DNA from: Clostridia bacterium
GTDB lineage: Bacteria > Bacillota > Clostridia > Oscillospirales > Ruminococcaceae
Assembly: GCA_009177225.1 (NCBI GenBank)
Contig: WFLZ01000200.1
Location: 1,039 to 9,204 of the forward strand
Length of the DNA stretch: 8,166 bases
Direction: 5' to 3'
Part shown: piece by piece, positions 6,082 through 8,166 of the stretch
Layout of the letters: each line of letters starts with the position of its first letter
How positions within the stretch are numbered: the stretch's first letter is position 1
Translations under genes and position numbers: made by a program
The notes under the pieces: generated by a model
The model's database searches: none
What the model was told of the DNA's origin: nothing
The model's input: the letters and a program-made list of their open reading frames with translations, nothing else

Positions 6082-6119
6082 GGAACAATATTCCAGTTCC
6101 GAAAAAGCGGGGCAACCGC
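6082..6119 (-). promoter_or_regulatory. Structured leader of cellobiose phosphorylase mRNA: two short hairpins
   Basis: On the minus strand the first element is GCGG-TTGCC-CCGC (6119-6107) followed by five T, almost at the predicted mRNA 5' end. The second is GGAAC-N9-GTTCC (6100-6082), just before the ribosome binding site. The first could protect the 5' end or act as a weak attenuator; the second could be a repressor operator or an RNA hairpin. Both are perfect but short, and neither matches a riboswitch class I know. Confidence 0.5.
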
Positions 6120-6129
6120 ATTTTCTAAC

Positions 6130-6158
6130 ATTATATCATACTTTTCATTTTATTACAA
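6130..6158 (-). promoter_or_regulatory. Promoter of cellobiose phosphorylase
   Basis: On the minus strand -35 TTGTAA (6153-6158), 17-nt spacer, -10 TATAAT (6130-6135) preceded by TGA (extended -10). Predicted start near 6123, giving a leader of about 68 nt before the ATG at 6055. Confidence 0.82.
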
Positions 6159-6254
6159 TAGATTAGCGAAAAATTCCTATGTATTATTTTTCAGCATTTT
6201 TTTGTGCATTTTGACAAAAAATTATGTAACCCAATGAATTTATTTGATTATGAT

Positions 6255-7262
6255 TTAACGGCTGAAAAATCTCTGATGAGTTTTAAAGGTATTATTTGGC
6301 TTTATTTCGACATAACCGGTCATATCAGCAGGAAGTGAGAGATTAGGAGCGTCAATCATAGCCGTCATAGGTTCGGGACAGAAATAATGATTGAATCCCC
6401 TGTCATTCCATATAATCCAGAACTTATATTCATCGGAAACCTCATAGCAGAGTTTTTTACCGCTTGCGATATCTTCAGCAATTACACCGTGGAACTCCTG
6501 ACCTTCGAGCTTTGTACACTCACCGAAATACATATCATTGTCACAGACCTGAAGTACCGGACACTTAGTGCCGTTTTTATATTCAAGGTCATAATCTTCG
6601 GGCGAGCGGAGAACTTCCGTAGGCAGACAACGCTCATTGAGTTCACACTTCTTTCCTACCGGAACAGTAAGACGGATATCGCTTTCCTTAGCACCGTCAA
6701 CAAACGGAGCATTTATAGTTGTGTGAGAAGCGAGGGACATCGGCAGAACAACGTCAGAATTATTAATAAATTTAATATTCTGTTCAAGACCGTGTTCAGA
6801 GAGTGTGAAAGTATATTCAGCGGTGAACTTTACCGGAAGATACTGGAAGAACTCGTCTCTTTCGTCGTACACATAACGGGTAACAAGCCACGCACAGTTA
6901 GCGTCTGCATTGTGTTCAACAATCTCGTGTTCTCTCTTGTGGAGAAAACCGTGAATGTGATTGTTGTACGGAGCTTTTTCGTTTACGGGGAGATGATAGA
7001 CAGCATCGGAAGTTTTAAGAACGCCGTCAGCGAAACGGTTAGGCAGATAGAGAGTAGGGAGACCCCATACTTCTGCGGACTGCTTTATGTCGTCAGCGGT
7101 ATTGTCGGGATTAAAGCGGAAAAACTCCATATTTTTCCTGTTGTCTCTGAGACGGATAACATTAGAGCCGACTTCATACGCAACGAGAGCCTCGTAACCG
7201 CCTGCCTGTAATCTCACGCAGGTAAGACCGTTGAAATTAAAAAGCTGTGTTGAATTGTTCAT
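6255..7262 (-). CDS. Aldose 1-epimerase (galactose mutarotase family)
   Basis: Interconverts alpha and beta anomers of hexoses in the cytoplasm. With the ATG at 7262 the product is 335 aa, normal for the family. Counting from that start, PTLYLPNRFADG (69-80) resembles the substrate-binding NR segment, NHIHGFLH (101-108) holds the first conserved histidine, SLASHTTINAPF (176-187) the catalytic histidine, and CPEPMTAMIDAPN (295-307) the catalytic glutamate. A TTG two codons upstream (7268) is possible, but ATG is better spaced from AAAGGA (7274-7279). The fold is a divergent member, so substrate preference is uncertain; some relatives act on other sugars or sugar phosphates. It lies 33 nt after the small membrane protein gene and about 200 nt before cellobiose phosphorylase, on the same strand. 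Converting anomers of the glucose made or used by the phosphorylase is a plausible job. I see no convincing terminator after it. Confidence 0.9.
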   Translation of the reverse strand: MNNSTQLFNFNGLTCVRLQAGGYEALVAYEVGSNVIRLRDNRKNMEFFRFNPDNTADDIKQSAEVWGLPTLYLPNRFADGVLKTSDAVYHLPVNEKAPYNNHIHGFLHKREHEIVEHNADANCAWLVTRYVYDERDEFFQYLPVKFTAEYTFTLSEHGLEQNIKFINNSDVVLPMSLASHTTINAPFVDGAKESDIRLTVPVGKKCELNERCLPTEVLRSPEDYDLEYKNGTKCPVLQVCDNDMYFGECTKLEGQEFHGVIAEDIASGKKLCYEVSDEYKFWIIWNDRGFNHYFCPEPMTAMIDAPNLSLPADMTGYVEIKPNNTFKTHQRFFSR

Positions 7263-7295
7263 TTTCAATCAAATCCTTTCACTTAATTAATATAA

Positions 7296-7556
7296 TTATT
7301 TTTTAATTTTAAATAAATTTTTTAAGACGAAAACAATTATAAGTATATCTATAATAAGAATAACTGTTCCACCGATAAAATGCCCCTTTGAGATACTGCT
7401 TATTCCTATAAAACCGATAAATCCGATTAATGATATATATACTAAAGATAAAATCAAAACAGCAGGAATCTTTAACCACAGCGGATATTTACCCTTGCTA
7501 ACAGCAAAGATACCATCAAAAAGTAATTCAGCGATTATTTCGATAACTAAATCCAT
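7296..7556 (-). CDS. Small AT-rich membrane protein, function unknown
   Basis: Not recognised. The 86-aa product has an N-terminal amphipathic or weakly hydrophobic stretch (MDLVIEIIAELLFDGIFAV, 1-19), a basic loop (KGKYPLWLK), then two hydrophobic helices at about 29-53 and 61-78. It ends with a short basic tail (KNLFKIKK), likely cytoplasmic. A modest AGGTG site lies 8 nt before the ATG. It is 15 nt downstream of citrate synthase and 33 nt upstream of the mutarotase, on the same strand, which suggests cotranscription. Its base composition is clearly more AT-rich than both neighbours, as is common for small membrane proteins and for recent insertions. There is no signal peptide cleavage site or metal-binding motif. 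Confidence 0.78.
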   Translation of the reverse strand: MDLVIEIIAELLFDGIFAVSKGKYPLWLKIPAVLILSLVYISLIGFIGFIGISSISKGHFIGGTVILIIDILIIVFVLKNLFKIKK

Positions 7557-7571
7557 TATGTTTACACCTGT

Positions 7572-8166
7572 TTAATCCATACGGTTTTCCATATCTGTGT
7601 ATTCGTGCATGGGAGAAATAGCCTTGTAAGCCGGACGGATAATTTTATTTGAGTTGATAAGTTCTTCAATACGGTGAGCAGACCAGCCGGAGATTCTTGA
7701 AACTGCAAAAAGAGGCGTGAATAATTCGTCAGGAATGCCAAGCATTCTGTAAACGAATCCGCTGTAGAAGTCCACATTTGCACAAACACCCTTGAACATA
7801 CGGCGTTCACTTGCGATAACTTCCGGAGCGAGTTTTTCAACAAGCGAATAGAGAGCAAATTCTTCATGTCTGCCCTTTTCGGCTGAAAGCTTTTCAACAA
7901 ATCCCTTGAAAACCTTTGCACGAGGGTCAGACTGTGAGTAAACAGCGTGTCCCATACCATAAATAAGACCTGTACGGTCAAAAGCTTCCTTGTGAAGTAA
8001 CTTTTTAAGATAATCCTTTACTTCATTTTCGTCTGTCCAGTCCTTGATATTTTCCTTCATATCGTCGAACATCATAGCAACCTTTATATTAGCACCACCA
8101 TGCTTAGGTCCTTTAAGCGAACCGAGAGCCGCAGCAATTGCGGAATAGGTATCAGTACCGGAAGAA
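7572..8166 (-). CDS. gltA: Citrate synthase, C-terminal part (cut by right window edge)
   Basis: Condenses oxaloacetate and acetyl-CoA to citrate. The last 197 residues are visible; the N-terminal half lies beyond the window, and the frame is open to the edge, so the internal ATGs near 8075 are not the start. In fragment numbering KHGGAN (21-26) carries the first catalytic histidine H22, YGMGHAVYSQSDPRAKVF (69-86) the oxaloacetate-binding H73 and R82, and NVDFYSGFVYRMLGIP (130-145) the catalytic aspartate D132. SRISGWSAHRIEE near the end matches the conserved arginine region. All key residues in view are intact. The gene is first of a likely operon with the small membrane protein (15 nt downstream) and perhaps the mutarotase. 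A 2-methylcitrate synthase cannot be excluded. In anaerobic clostridia this enzyme usually feeds glutamate synthesis. Confidence 0.95.
   Translation of the reverse strand, partial: SSGTDTYSAIAAALGSLKGPKHGGANIKVAMMFDDMKENIKDWTDENEVKDYLKKLLHKEAFDRTGLIYGMGHAVYSQSDPRAKVFKGFVEKLSAEKGRHEEFALYSLVEKLAPEVIASERRMFKGVCANVDFYSGFVYRMLGIPDELFTPLFAVSRISGWSAHRIEELINSNKIIRPAYKAISPMHEYTDMENRMD

Noticed and set aside
6181..6240. AT-rich imperfect hairpin after the mutarotase as a terminator
   Set aside because: Pairing is only A-T runs around TTTTGT/ACAAAA, with no GC stem; too weak to call.
6387..7211. Long (274-codon) plus-strand frame opposite the mutarotase, and a 209-codon frame at 5321-5950 opposite the phosphorylase
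   Set aside because: Antisense frames to well-identified enzymes, with no recognisable domain or ribosome binding site; they arise from the codon use of the real genes.
7263..7295. Separate promoter for the mutarotase in the AT-rich gap
   Set aside because: TATATT-like strings occur but no -35 at proper distance; cotranscription from upstream is simpler.

Overview
The window looks like part of a low-to-moderate GC Firmicutes chromosome, most likely a Ruminococcus or close Oscillospiraceae relative. This rests on a full-length GH94 cellobiose phosphorylase of the type I associate with Ruminococcus, strong AGGAGG-type ribosome binding sites, frequent TTG starts, and sigma-A promoters with extended -10 elements. 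The species assignment is inference; no marker gene is present.

Layout, left to right. (1) Positions 1-1326, minus strand: a phage terminase pair, with the large subunit cut by the left edge and the small subunit upstream of it, overlapping by 8 nt. This is one end of a prophage or prophage remnant. (2) 1327-1477: a 150-nt gap with an inverted repeat, the probable phage/host transition. (3) 1478-2537, minus strand: azlC-azlD, a branched-chain amino acid exporter pair overlapping by ATGA, with a near-consensus promoter. (4) 2554-3532: a compact locus with a XRE-family repressor gene on the minus strand and, divergently, two small plus-strand genes (a two-helix membrane protein with a very basic tail, and a 74-aa basic protein). 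The plus-strand promoter carries a perfect 8+8 bp inverted repeat at the predicted transcription start, and the unit ends at a UUCG-loop terminator. (5) 3542-6158, minus strand: cellobiose phosphorylase with a strong terminator, a long structured leader and its own promoter. (6) 6255-7262, minus strand: aldose 1-epimerase. (7) 7296-7556, minus strand: a small AT-rich membrane protein gene. (8) 7572-8166, minus strand: the C-terminal part of citrate synthase, cut by the right edge.

How the genes fit together: cellobiose phosphorylase splits imported cellobiose into alpha-glucose 1-phosphate and glucose. The mutarotase next to it can interconvert glucose anomers, and citrate synthase draws acetyl-CoA toward 2-oxoglutarate and glutamate. 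Citrate synthase, the small membrane protein and the mutarotase are closely spaced and probably cotranscribed, while the phosphorylase has its own promoter.

The part I can explain least is the repressor/small-membrane-protein/74-aa locus, which is tightly organised, has clear regulatory DNA and has no function I recognise. I did not see CRISPR arrays, tRNA or rRNA genes, insertion sequences or a recognisable riboswitch. Several genes have a longer open frame whose apparent start overlaps the ribosome binding site; in those cases I give the downstream start.
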